Of a DNA stretch of 32,995 nt, positions 23,809 through 31,997 are shown piece after piece. The translations under genes and the position numbers were made by a program. How positions within the stretch are numbered: the first letter of the stretch is position 1; the number at the start of each line of letters is the position of its first letter. Below the pieces are notes generated by a model. That model searched no databases. It saw only the letters and a program-made list of their open reading frames with translations, and had not been told where the DNA came from. This stretch comes from an uncultured Clostridia bacterium (lineage in GTDB: Bacteria; Bacillota; Clostridia; Oscillospirales; Ruminococcaceae): the NCBI GenBank assembly GCA_947644575.1, contig CANRZX010000004.1, forward strand, positions 1-32,995. The letters are read 5' to 3'.

Positions 23809-25299
23809 ATGAAAAAAACAATCAGTCTGCTGCTTTGCTTCGTCATGGCGCTGCTCCTGATGACTTCCTGCGGTCAGAGCGGCGGCACGCAGAGCGGCTC
23901 CACGGCGGCTCCCACCAGCGGGAACGACGCGGCCTCCGGCACGCCGGAGGAAATCACCATTCTGTATCCCGGCGAGGAATCCGACCGCATGACGAGCTTT
24001 TTGAACGGCGAGTTCGCCGAGCGGATGCTCCAGGACCTGAACATGAAGGTGAACGTCATCTTCGTGCCGTGGGATCAGTACTGGGACAAGAAGAGCATTA
24101 TGCTGGGCTCTCAGGAGCCGATCGACCTGTACTGGGACGGCCTTGTGGATTTGGGACAGTTTGTGAATAAGAAAGAGGCCCAGCCCCTGGACGAGCTGAT
24201 CGAGCAGTACGGGCAGGACATGCTGAAGGTTCTGCCGATGGAGCACATTCAGGGCGGCGTTATCGACGGCAAGATCTACGGCATCCCCTCCGCATATTCC
24301 CCCAGCTCCGCCATGTTCCAGCAGGTCTGCCTGCGGCAGGATCTGCTCGAGGCTGTCGACATGACAGAGATTTCCACACCGGAGGATCTGAAGGAATTCG
24401 CGACGCGCGCGATGGACAAATTCCCCAACATCAAGGGCGCGGGCGACCCGATCCTGATGCCGCTCACCCGCTATTTTTCCGAGCAGCCCGCGCATAACAT
24501 CGGCGCCGGTTACCTCGCGTTCTTCAACGAGGAAACCAAGGAGGTCTTCAGCTACTACGAGAGCGAGACGTTCCAGAACGTGGCGAAATTCAACCGCGAG
24601 ATGACGCTGGCCGGCCTGTACCCGGACGAGATGACGACCAACTACAACGAGCGCGATTCCCGTGTGCAGAGCGGCAACTACCTGTGGGTAGAGGGCAGCC
24701 TCGGCAAGGAAACCGAAATTGTGGACGCCGTGCGCGCCAACGCGCCCGACGCGGTGATGAAGAACTATCTGCTCGCCCCGGAAAAGCCCAAGTATATCAC
24801 AGCGGCCGGCGGCGAAGTCATCTGCATTCCGTATTCCGCGCCCAACCCGGCCGGCACCATGAAGTGGCTGAACTGGCTGTATTCCAGCCAGGAGAACTAT
24901 CTGTTCGCGATCTACGGCGTGGAGGGCAAGGACTATGAGATCGTGGACGGGCGGATCAACCGGCTCATCGGCGACGAGCTGTTCTACGAGTGGATGTTCC
25001 GCAACAAGAACTATCAGCTTTTCTCCGCCGAGGCGGACGAGGAATATATCGAAACCTATCAGGCGTGGGACGACGGCGCGATCTACAGCCCCATTTTCGG
25101 CTTCGCCTACAAGGACGAAAACGTGAAGGAGCTGGAGCTCAACCTCAAGGAAATTGAAAAACAGTTCGAAGCCATCCGTTCCGGCTTTGTCGATTTTGAC
25201 AGCGAATATCCCAAGGCGGTGGAGGCTCTGAAGGCCGCGGGCATCGACGAATATATCGCCGACCTGCAGCGTCAGGTGGATGAATTTATGGCGTCATAA
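23809..25299 (+). CDS. Lipoprotein sugar-binding protein (DUF3502-type)
   Basis: Membrane-anchored extracellular binding protein that delivers a glycan to the two permeases, 496 aa. The signal peptide MKKTISLLLCFVMALLLMTSC ends in a lipobox with the lipidated Cys at position 21, followed by a Gly/Ser/Thr linker. The C-terminus (KELELNLKEIEKQF, EYPKAVEALKAAGIDEYI) matches the DUF3502 tail of these proteins. I chose the ATG at 23809 because GGAGG lies 6 bases before it; the ATG at 23803 abuts that site and the track's start at 23560 has no signal peptide. A strong terminator follows, ending the cluster. Confidence 0.92.
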   Translation: MKKTISLLLCFVMALLLMTSCGQSGGTQSGSTAAPTSGNDAASGTPEEITILYPGEESDRMTSFLNGEFAERMLQDLNMKVNVIFVPWDQYWDKKSIMLGSQEPIDLYWDGLVDLGQFVNKKEAQPLDELIEQYGQDMLKVLPMEHIQGGVIDGKIYGIPSAYSPSSAMFQQVCLRQDLLEAVDMTEISTPEDLKEFATRAMDKFPNIKGAGDPILMPLTRYFSEQPAHNIGAGYLAFFNEETKEVFSYYESETFQNVAKFNREMTLAGLYPDEMTTNYNERDSRVQSGNYLWVEGSLGKETEIVDAVRANAPDAVMKNYLLAPEKPKYITAAGGEVICIPYSAPNPAGTMKWLNWLYSSQENYLFAIYGVEGKDYEIVDGRINRLIGDELFYEWMFRNKNYQLFSAEADEEYIETYQAWDDGAIYSPIFGFAYKDENVKELELNLKEIEKQFEAIRSGFVDFDSEYPKAVEALKAAGIDEYIADLQRQVDEFMAS

Positions 25300-25339
25300 C
25301 CGCCGCGGCAGCCCGGCTGCCGAAAGCTGATTCCGATCG

Positions 25340-25376
25340 GGGGGATCGCCGTACAGGTACCTTGCGGCGATCCCCC
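25340..25376 (+). terminator. Strong terminator after the binding-protein gene
   Basis: GGGGGATCGCCG pairs perfectly with CGGCGATCCCCC over a 13-base loop, followed by TTTT. Confidence 0.85.
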
Positions 25377-25420
25377 TTTTGCCTAAGGATGCGGACAGGA
25401 AATCGCCGCGGGCGTTTTTT

Positions 25421-25499
25421 GCGCGGCATCCCGTGCCGCGCCTCGAAAAGTACCTCTTTTCGAGTGTGTCGATGATAAAAAGCGGCTCTGCCGCTTTTT
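25421..25499. repeat. Three more tandem hairpins before the MFS gene
   Basis: Three perfect stems follow each other: GCGCGGCA/TGCCGCGC, CTCGAAAAG/CTTTTCGAG and AAAAAGCGGC-TCT-GCCGCTTTTT. The last could terminate on either strand. With the terminator at 25340 they make four hairpins in 160 bases. I find no terminal inverted repeats like those of the MITE-like copies. Confidence 0.65.
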
Positions 25500-25536
25500 G
25501 CGTGATTTGACTACATCGCGTGAGAGGATTGCAAAA

Positions 25537-26811
25537 ATGCGGTTGCGTGAAAAATTTTTCCCTCCTGCGCCTCCGACAGAGCGTCAGCTGGCGCAAAGCC
25601 GCCGGATTATTCTGGCGGAGGAGGCTATTGCCGGTACGATTTTTTCTCTTGGCATCGGGAACTTTTTGGTTGGATACTTAACCTGGATGGGTGCGAGCCC
25701 CGCGTTCAGCGCGCTTGTGGGCGCGCTGCCGATGTTAGGGTGCATTTTACAGGCGGTATCCCCGTTCCTGTTTGAACGGCTGCGCTACCGCAAGCTGAGC
25801 GTGGTTCTGGTATGCTTCGGCTTCCGGTTCAGCATGGGGCTTGCTGCCTTTGTCCCGTTCCTGTTTTCCGGTTCGCCGGCACGGCTTGCGGCGGTATTTG
25901 CGCTTTATTTCTTCGCCTGCATGTGCGCCGGCTTTGTCTCGCCGGGCCTGAACCAGTGGATTATGGCAACCGCCCCACAGGAAGGCAGGGGCCATTTTTT
26001 TGCGAAGAAAAATATCCTAAGCTCCATTGTCAACGCGTCCGTGATGTTTTTGATGGGGCGCCAGTTGGATTATTTTATCAGCAAGGGACAGCCGCAAACC
26101 GGCTATTTCATTGTATATGGAACCATTTTGCTTCTGACCTTTCTGGATATCGCAATGCTTTCTCAAGTATGGGAGGCTCCGTCTCAAAGGGTTCTGAACA
26201 TCAAGCCCCGGGATTTCCTGCGCCCATTTCGCGACCGCAGATTCCGTCCGGTCATCCTGTTCGATACACTGTGGTTCATCGCGGGGAATTTTTCCTCGGT
26301 ATTCCTGCCGGTCTACCTCCTGCGCGGACTGGGGCTTTCCCACAGCTACATCAGCGTCATGACCATTTTGGCCTCCGTTACGGGGATTCTCTGCAACTGG
26401 ATCTGGGGGCGTATGGCGGACCGCAGAGGCTGGCGCGCCGTACTCACCGCCGCCAGCGCACTCGCTTGCTGCGGCTATCTCGGCTGGTTCTTTCTCACCC
26501 CGGCAGCGGCGCTGTTCCTCGCGCCGGTGCTGCAGTGTGTCGCCACCGCAGGCACGTCGGCCTCCAGCCTTGCCACGCTCAACATGGAATACGCCTCCTG
26601 TCCGCAGGAGGGAAAAACCGTCTATCTCGGCGCGGTGGCGGTGGTTTCCAATTTGATGGGATACACAGCGTCGCTGACTGCCTCCGCCATTCAATCCATG
26701 CTGGAGCACAGCCTTGGCACCGAGCGCAGCATTTCCGTCCTGTTTGCTATCAGTGCCGTCGGAATGCTTGCATGTCTGTGGCACGCACGGAAAAATCTGC
26801 CCAAAATATAA
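25537..26811 (+). CDS. MFS transporter
   Basis: A 424-aa multi-pass membrane protein of the major facilitator superfamily. N-terminal helices (AIAGTIFSLGIGNFLVGYLTW, FSALVGALPMLGCILQAVSPFLFERLRYRK) contain the usual short basic loop after helix 2, and a second half begins near LFDTLWFIAGNFSSVFLPVYL with WIWGRMADRRGWR as the equivalent loop. The ATG at 25537 has GAGAGG 9 bases upstream, better than the TTG used by the track. It starts just after the hairpin series, 60 bp ahead of nagB. It may import the substrate of the GH31/NagB group, or export a sugar. Confidence 0.85.
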   Translation: MRLREKFFPPAPPTERQLAQSRRIILAEEAIAGTIFSLGIGNFLVGYLTWMGASPAFSALVGALPMLGCILQAVSPFLFERLRYRKLSVVLVCFGFRFSMGLAAFVPFLFSGSPARLAAVFALYFFACMCAGFVSPGLNQWIMATAPQEGRGHFFAKKNILSSIVNASVMFLMGRQLDYFISKGQPQTGYFIVYGTILLLTFLDIAMLSQVWEAPSQRVLNIKPRDFLRPFRDRRFRPVILFDTLWFIAGNFSSVFLPVYLLRGLGLSHSYISVMTILASVTGILCNWIWGRMADRRGWRAVLTAASALACCGYLGWFFLTPAAALFLAPVLQCVATAGTSASSLATLNMEYASCPQEGKTVYLGAVAVVSNLMGYTASLTASAIQSMLEHSLGTERSISVLFAISAVGMLACLWHARKNLPKI

Positions 26812-26871
26812 CTGCGGCGGGCTGTTTTCACGCGCCCGGGCCGCGCATCAGAAAAAGGAAAGGGAATCCGT

Positions 26872-27612
26872 ATGCAAAAAACCATCGTATCCCGCGCGGC
26901 GTTTGACCGCGCGGCCGCGCAGAGGGTGTTGCGCCAAGTGCTGCAAAAGCCGGACAGCACCCTCTGCCTTGCCACAGGCGGCACAACCGCCGGTATTTTT
27001 ACCCGGATGATCGAATTGAAGCAGGTGCTTGATCTGGAGCTTTCGCGCGTAAAATGCATCAATATGGATGAGTATGTCGGGGTACGCAAGGACGATCCTG
27101 CCAGCTGCTACTATCGCATTGTGCGGGATCTATATGCGCCGCTGGGCCTGCGGGAGGAGCAGTTCTATGTCCCGATCGCACCGGCAGAGCAGGCGCAGCG
27201 GGAAAGCGCGCGCTTTGCGCAGCGGCTGCGGGAATTTGGCGGGATTGATTTCATGCTGCTCAGCGTTGGCGGGAACGGACACATCGCGTTCAATGAGCCG
27301 GGCGCGGATTTCGGTGCGCACATCCATGTGACGGATCTCACACAGGGCACACGGCGGGCAAAAGCGGAGTTGTTTGGCGATGTGGAAAAGGTTCCGGCAC
27401 AGGGCCTGACGCTGGGGATCGCCGATGTAATGGCGGCGCGGCACATCCTGCTGGTGGCGAACGGTTCCCATAAGGCGGAGATCATCCGCCGCGCGCTGGA
27501 GGGCCCGGTCACACCGGAGGTGCCGGCCTCCGTACTTCAACTGCATCCCAATTTAGAAATCCTGCTGGACGAAGCGGCGGCACAGGAAAGGAGCACTCGC
27601 GATGAAGGATAA
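26872..27612 (+). CDS. nagB: Glucosamine-6-phosphate deaminase
   Basis: Converts glucosamine 6-phosphate to fructose 6-phosphate and ammonia, feeding amino sugars into glycolysis. The 246-aa length fits bacterial NagB. Motifs are ATGGTTAGIF (phosphate-binding), NMDEYVG with catalytic Asp66, and GGNGHIAFNEPG with His137 and Glu142. The Asn before Gly-His is normal in Firmicutes NagB. AAAGG precedes the ATG at about 8-10 bases. Its end overlaps the GH31 start by 11 bp, so the two are coupled. A related lactonase of the same superfamily is less likely given the MDEYVG and NEPG motifs. Confidence 0.88.
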   Translation: MQKTIVSRAAFDRAAAQRVLRQVLQKPDSTLCLATGGTTAGIFTRMIELKQVLDLELSRVKCINMDEYVGVRKDDPASCYYRIVRDLYAPLGLREEQFYVPIAPAEQAQRESARFAQRLREFGGIDFMLLSVGGNGHIAFNEPGADFGAHIHVTDLTQGTRRAKAELFGDVEKVPAQGLTLGIADVMAARHILLVANGSHKAEIIRRALEGPVTPEVPASVLQLHPNLEILLDEAAAQERSTRDEG

Positions 27613-29134
27613 AAAGAGCCTGCGGATCGGGCCGTGCGAAGCGTGGTACGGCCTGTGCGTAGAGGACGGAGCCGATCTGCCCATCACCCATGAAAGCCGC
27701 TACAGCCGATCCCTCGCTCCGAATGAAACCGTAAACGGCGCAGCGGCCATTCTGGTCTCCAGCGACGGGCGCTATTTGTACTGCGCGAGCGGCGCGCAGG
27801 TGTCTGCGCAAAACGGCGTTCTGGAAATGTGCTCGCCCGACGCGGAGATTTTCATAGGAGAGGGCTTTGAAACGCTGCGCGGCGCGTGGCGCGCGCTGGT
27901 GCGGGACCATCTCCCGGCGGGCGGGCAGGCTCCCCCGGCGCTTTTCTTTACCGCGCCGCAGTACAACACGTGGATCGAGCTGTTGTATGATCAGAGCCAA
28001 GAGGGAATCCTTCACTACGCCCGCTCGCTGCTGGCAAACGGCTATCCCCCTGGCGTGCTGATGATCGATGACGGCTGGATGCGCGATTACGGCATGTGGG
28101 ATTTTGACGCAGAGCGTTTCCCGAACCCGCGCGAGATGGTGGCGCGGCTGCACAATATGGGCTTTCGCGTGATGCTGTGGGTCTCCCCCTTCGTCTCCCC
28201 GGACAGCCCTGTGTTCCGGGTGCTGCGGCAGACGAATGTCCTTGTACGGGACGCGCAGGGAGAGCCTGCCGTGCGCGAGTGGTGGAACGGATGGTCCGCC
28301 CTGTTGGATCTGTCCGGCAAGGAGGGCGTGGAATGGCTGAACCGCCAACTGGACAGCCTTGTGGAGCGCTACGGCGTGGACGGCTTTAAGATGGACGGCG
28401 GCGACGCGAAATTCTATCGGAACGACGACCACACCGCGGGGCGCGTGAGCGCAAACGAGCAGAGCACGCTTTGGGCTAAAGCGGGCCTGCGCTATCCGTA
28501 TAATGAATTCCGCGCTTGCTATGGGATGGCAAACGCCCCGCTGGTGCAGCGCCTCGCGGACAAAAACCATAGTTGGGAGCAAAACGGCGTAGGCTCTCTT
28601 GTGCCCAATACGCTCACGCAGGGCATGCTGGGCTACGCGTTCAGTTGTCCGGATATGATCGGCGGCGGGGAGTACGCCAATTTCATGGCAAACAGCGGCA
28701 AGCTGGACGCCGAGCTGTTCGTGCGCTACGCACAGTGCGCCGCGCTGATGCCCATGATGCAGTTTTCGGCGGCGCCGTGGCGCGTGCTGCCGCCGGAAGC
28801 GGCCACGCTTTGCGTTCAGGCGGCAAAGCTGCATGGGCAGTATGCCGAAATGATCCTTTCGCTGGCAAGGCATGCCGCGCAGACCGGCGAGCCAATTGTC
28901 CGATATCTGGAATACTGTTTCCCGCATCAGGGGCTGGAGGCCGTCCGCGACCAGTTTATGCTGGGGGATTCTCTGCTCGTCGCACCAGTTCTGACGAAAG
29001 GTGCCCGCGTGCGGAGCGTCGTGTTGCCGCAGGGCCGTTGGAAATACGTGGACGGAACCATTTACGACGGCGGATGCATCGTCACCGTTCCGGCAGAGCT
29101 GGATACGCTGCCGCGCTTTGTCCTGCAGGCATAA
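27602..29134 (+). CDS. GH31 family glycosidase
   Basis: Retaining alpha-glycosidase, 510 aa, a short single-barrel version of the family with little N-terminal beta domain and no signal peptide. Barrel motifs include NTWIELLYDQSQEGIL, PPGVLMIDDGW, GFRVMLWVSPFVSP and DGFKMDGGD, with the nucleophile Asp265 in KMD; the general acid Asp351 lies in CPDMIGGGE. GH31 covers alpha-glucosidases, alpha-galactosidases and alpha-N-acetylgalactosaminidases. Overlap with nagB hints at an amino-sugar alpha-glycoside, but this is inference. A cupin follows 53 bp later. Confidence 0.88.
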   Translation: MKDKKSLRIGPCEAWYGLCVEDGADLPITHESRYSRSLAPNETVNGAAAILVSSDGRYLYCASGAQVSAQNGVLEMCSPDAEIFIGEGFETLRGAWRALVRDHLPAGGQAPPALFFTAPQYNTWIELLYDQSQEGILHYARSLLANGYPPGVLMIDDGWMRDYGMWDFDAERFPNPREMVARLHNMGFRVMLWVSPFVSPDSPVFRVLRQTNVLVRDAQGEPAVREWWNGWSALLDLSGKEGVEWLNRQLDSLVERYGVDGFKMDGGDAKFYRNDDHTAGRVSANEQSTLWAKAGLRYPYNEFRACYGMANAPLVQRLADKNHSWEQNGVGSLVPNTLTQGMLGYAFSCPDMIGGGEYANFMANSGKLDAELFVRYAQCAALMPMMQFSAAPWRVLPPEAATLCVQAAKLHGQYAEMILSLARHAAQTGEPIVRYLEYCFPHQGLEAVRDQFMLGDSLLVAPVLTKGARVRSVVLPQGRWKYVDGTIYDGGCIVTVPAELDTLPRFVLQA

Positions 29135-29187
29135 CCGGCGCGGATGTAAAATATCCGGCATCAGCCGGCTGCAAAGGAGGCTCCGAT

Positions 29188-29538
29188 ATGGAGGTTGTAA
29201 ATTTTCTGCGCCGGCCCGCTCAAAGGGAAGCGGTTCACGGCGGTGACAGCCAATGTTTGAACTGCCGCGTTCTGGGCCCGGAAAGCTTCGATACCCCGGT
29301 GCGGTTCCTTTATTATACGATTTTGCCATCCGGCGCGTCCTTTGGAGAGCATGCGCACGGGGATGACAACGAGGTTTATATCATTTTAGAGGGTGTCGGC
29401 ATCTATGGCATGAACGGAGAAACCGTATCCGTTGAGGCCGGAGACATTCTGATCAACAAGCCGTTCGCCTCTCACTTTTTGAAAAACACGGGAAGCGGCG
29501 AAATGCGTGTTCTGGTATTCGAGGTATATAACCGCTGA
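29188..29538 (+). CDS. Small cupin protein
   Basis: A 116-aa single cupin barrel. Metal-binding residues are visible in GEHAHGDDNEVYIILEG (His55, His57, Glu62) and KPFASHFL (His96). AAAGGAGG precedes the ATG at 29188; the track's long ORF starting at 28573 runs inside the GH31 gene in another frame. Such stand-alone cupins often act on or bind sugar phosphates near sugar operons, but no reaction can be named. A terminator follows within 45 bp, closing the plus-strand run. Confidence 0.82.
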   Translation: MEVVNFLRRPAQREAVHGGDSQCLNCRVLGPESFDTPVRFLYYTILPSGASFGEHAHGDDNEVYIILEGVGIYGMNGETVSVEAGDILINKPFASHFLKNTGSGEMRVLVFEVYNR

Positions 29539-29580
29539 TCCTCCGTGGCCTTGTCTGTATCTCCGTCCATAGGTCATCAG

Positions 29581-29615
29581 AAAAAGCCCGGCTGCTTTAT
29601 TTAAGCCGAGCTTTT
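29581..29615 (+). terminator. Terminator after the cupin gene
   Basis: AAAAAGCCCGGCT pairs with AGCCGAGCTTTT (one mismatch), and T-rich sequence follows on the plus strand. Confidence 0.75.
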
Positions 29616-29657
29616 AGCACTTTATGAACCATATGTGGTGAATATTCGTAAAAATGT

Positions 29658-29693
29658 AAATTGTCCGGTCAAATCACTCTGACCGGACAATTT
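29658..29693 (-). terminator. Terminator of the tRNA-Asn gene
   Basis: Perfect 14-bp arms AAATTGTCCGGTCA and TGACCGGACAATTT around an 8-base loop, directly beyond the tRNA 3' end on the minus strand, with a T-rich tail in that direction. Its presence shows that this side is the native chromosome. Confidence 0.8.
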
Positions 29694-29694
29694 C

Positions 29695-29755
29695 TGGCTC
29701 CCCCTGTTGGGCTCGAACCAACGACCCTGCGGTTAACAGCCGCATGCTCTACCAT
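29695..29755 (-). tRNA. tRNA-Asn (GTT), 5' end missing
   Basis: On the minus strand, GGTAGAGCATGCGG, the anticodon loop CTGTTAA (anticodon GTT), the T-arm GTTGGTTCGAGCCCAAC and AGGGGGAGCCA form the 3' part of tRNA-Asn. The 5' acceptor strand TCCCCCT and most of the D-arm are missing; before GGTAGAGC the sequence reads GTGCTATAT. It cannot make a normal acceptor stem, so the gene is interrupted. The serine recombinase lies about 95 bp away on the other side of the break. The fragment is best read as one junction of an integrated element. Confidence 0.85.
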
Positions 29756-29850
29756 ATAGCACATTGTATACCCAAAATGGAGTCTGCCGGACGCTTTGAC
29801 TGTGTCAGTGGCGTTCTCCATTGTAAAGCATTGGCATAGAGGGCTTTGGT

Positions 29851-31440
29851 TCAAACGGCGAGAGGGATGTCCGGTGCGACACCTTCCAGAAACTGCCGGT
29901 AGTTGAGATCGACCTCGAACCGGATCTGATAGCCCCGGTCAAGTTCGATCCTCGAAAAAAGCTCCGACAGGATCATGCGTTTGCGCTCCATTGAAGCAGC
30001 GTCAAATTCATCGGCCCAGCTTGTGAATTGGTCGTAGTATCGGCCCAACTCCAGCGCGATTTTCTCCTGATTCTTCGCCTGTGCATCGAGCTGCCTGACG
30101 GCGTCCTGCGCCGCTTTCAGCTCGGTTTTCTTTTTGTCGATCAGTGTTCCCAGCGTTTCCTCCGTGAATCTGCTTTCTCCCAAAAGGCACTTACTGATTT
30201 CCTCGGTCAACGCATCCAGTTCACGCTTGGCCTTGTCCATTTTCGCCGCCGCATCCTTTTTTGCCGCGAGGAGCTGTACGATCTTGCCCTGCATCCGCAG
30301 CTCGATGGATGCGTCGCGGGGCGTCTCTTGAATGGAGCGGAAGATCATATGCGCAATTTCCGTGACGATCTTATCGACGCGCTCGGCCTGATAGGTCTGC
30401 TGGCCCGCGCAGTTGTTCAGCTGACGGGTGGCATGATAGCAGATATAACGCGGAACTTCGTTTTCGGTCACTCTGCCGTCCACGCATTGATACCGCTCCT
30501 TCTTGATCACCGAGGCCAGCCGCTTGCCGCAGCAGGCACAGAACAGGTTGCCGCCGAGCATACTGTGCGACCGGCATGTCCATGACTGGCGGCGCTTGTC
30601 GCTGTTGATCCTCTGGCGCTCCTGCACCAGCTTGATCGTCTGCATCTTGGTTTCTTCGTCGATGATTTCCAGATCAGGCAAGTGAGGGGACATGGCTTCC
30701 GCTGTGATCAGATATCCCATGTACTCCGGATCCAGCAGGATTCGGCGAATCGTGTTGGCTTGAAACCTTGTGCCGTTATGCGTGCGCAGACCGCGCGCAT
30801 TCAATTCCTCGGCCATTGTGTGTGTCCCGACGCCCTCGTAGAGCGCCCGTCGGTGAATCTCCTGCACAATGAGCATTTCTGTCGGATCAACTTCCTTGTC
30901 TTTAACAGGTACGCCCTTTTTGTTTGTCCGGCCTTTATCGGCCAGCCGATAACCGTATTGCACTCTGCCGCCTGCGAATACGCCCGCTTCTGTCATCTGC
31001 TTGATGCGGGTTTTGATGCGGGTGGATGTCTTGCCGGATTCGCCGGACGCCTGCCAGAAGCGGATATAGTTCAGCAGATAATCCACATGGTCGTCAAACT
31101 TCTGCTGCCCCTCGCGGGTACTCCAGACCTCGATGCCCTGTTTGACAAACCACTCCACCACAAACGGCGTTTCGTCCTCGCGGCGGCCAAGACGGTCGAA
31201 CATGAAGACGAGCAGGACGTCAAATTTTCCCTGTTCCGCATCGGCTTTGATGAGCTGCAGCTTGTCGCGGCGCTCGGCGGACACCTTATAGCCCGACACG
31301 CCAAGTTCGGCTTCTTCCCGCAGGATCGTCCAGCCCTTTTCTTCAGCGAATTTCCGGCATTCAATGCGCTGCATCGGGATGTCGTTGTGATCGACCTGTC
31401 CTTTTGTCGAAACTCTGTATAGGCAATAAACTCGTTTCAT
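29851..31440 (-). CDS. Large serine recombinase (site-specific integrase)
   Basis: Integrates and excises the element by serine recombination; 529 aa. Domains in order: resolvase catalytic domain (1-135) with the nucleophile Ser11 in YRVSTKGQ and the FMFDRLGRREDE stretch; recombinase domain (about 150-255, QYGYRLADKG, ILLDPEYMGYL); zinc ribbon (about 300-345, LFCACCGKRL with paired Cys further on); coiled coil (about 365-440); and a short C-terminal tail. I moved the start to the ATG at 31440, where GGAGGG lies 6 bases upstream, not the track's 31461. The gene ends about 95 bp from the tRNA break. Confidence 0.94.
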   Translation of the reverse strand: MKRVYCLYRVSTKGQVDHNDIPMQRIECRKFAEEKGWTILREEAELGVSGYKVSAERRDKLQLIKADAEQGKFDVLLVFMFDRLGRREDETPFVVEWFVKQGIEVWSTREGQQKFDDHVDYLLNYIRFWQASGESGKTSTRIKTRIKQMTEAGVFAGGRVQYGYRLADKGRTNKKGVPVKDKEVDPTEMLIVQEIHRRALYEGVGTHTMAEELNARGLRTHNGTRFQANTIRRILLDPEYMGYLITAEAMSPHLPDLEIIDEETKMQTIKLVQERQRINSDKRRQSWTCRSHSMLGGNLFCACCGKRLASVIKKERYQCVDGRVTENEVPRYICYHATRQLNNCAGQQTYQAERVDKIVTEIAHMIFRSIQETPRDASIELRMQGKIVQLLAAKKDAAAKMDKAKRELDALTEEISKCLLGESRFTEETLGTLIDKKKTELKAAQDAVRQLDAQAKNQEKIALELGRYYDQFTSWADEFDAASMERKRMILSELFSRIELDRGYQIRFEVDLNYRQFLEGVAPDIPLAV

Positions 31441-31599
31441 TCGTTTCCCTCCATATACCATGCTTGTGTGATATATGGGTTCACAATGTTGCTATCTTCT
31501 GTTTTCAAGGTGCTGCCGCGCCGCACTTTTCTGTGCTTCGCGTCAACATACAGTATACCATGAACCCGTTCTCTCGGTTATCACCAGAACCAACAAAGA

Positions 31600-31740
31600 T
31601 CAGCCCGTAATACTGACACATTGCATTCGGCGTTGCTCATAGGCGTCCAGCAGATTTTTCATGAGGCGCCGTTTTAGTTCCGGGCGTTTATCTTTCGTAA
31701 AGCAAAGCCGAACACGGCACTCATCGATCCGCAGATCCAT
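31600..31740 (-). CDS. Small 46-aa ORF upstream of the recombinase
   Basis: Too short for the ORF track. It reads MDLRIDECRVRLCF, then KRRLMKNLLDAYEQRR and ends ITG with TGA. An in-frame stop lies just before it, so ATG is the first possible start. No clear ribosome site is visible. The pattern of a short beta strand followed by a basic helix fits small accessory proteins that I believe sit beside recombinases in clostridial elements. A role in recombination or its control is inference. Confidence 0.5.
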   Translation of the reverse strand: MDLRIDECRVRLCFTKDKRPELKRRLMKNLLDAYEQRRMQCVSITG

Positions 31741-31798
31741 GACGTCGCTGAATTAATCAGACGTCTAAACAATGTAAAGGTATCTGTCGATTACAAAT

Positions 31799-31850
31799 AA
31801 AAACTCGCGCAAGCCGGATGCTGCGGTTTCACGGCTCACTACGAGTTTTT
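31799..31850. terminator. Stem-loop, probable bidirectional terminator
   Basis: AAAAACTCG and CGAGTTTTT pair over a long loop that has its own AGCCG/CGGCT stem. It separates the recombinase part from the AT-rich cassette. The stretch 31851-31997 has no gene. Confidence 0.6.
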
Positions 31851-31997
31851 ACTCAAATTGTTTTTATGTTACTAACTATTTTATATACCAGTCAGTATGT
31901 ACAGTAATAATAAGAAATCAGTAAAAAATCCAATCTTTTACTCGAATATATTTATCTTTTCTCACGACTATAATTTCCACGACATTTATGTTTCTAT

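Noticed and set aside
25300-25540. Third copy of the MITE-like element
   Set aside because: CTGATTCCGATCGG near 25328 resembles the copy B end, but there is no matching right end and no flanking duplication.
27509-29329. 606-aa minus-strand ORF opposite GH31
   Set aside because: It is antisense to a GH31 gene with both catalytic motifs and resembles no protein.
29756-29850. AATGGAG/CTCCATT inverted pair as recombinase attachment site
   Set aside because: Only 7 bp per arm with a loop of over 30 bases; it may be chance or a weak terminator, and no second site is visible for comparison.
29669-29854. 61-aa minus-strand ORF
   Set aside because: It reads through the tRNA-Asn fragment; the similarity to database ORFs of this kind comes from the T-arm.
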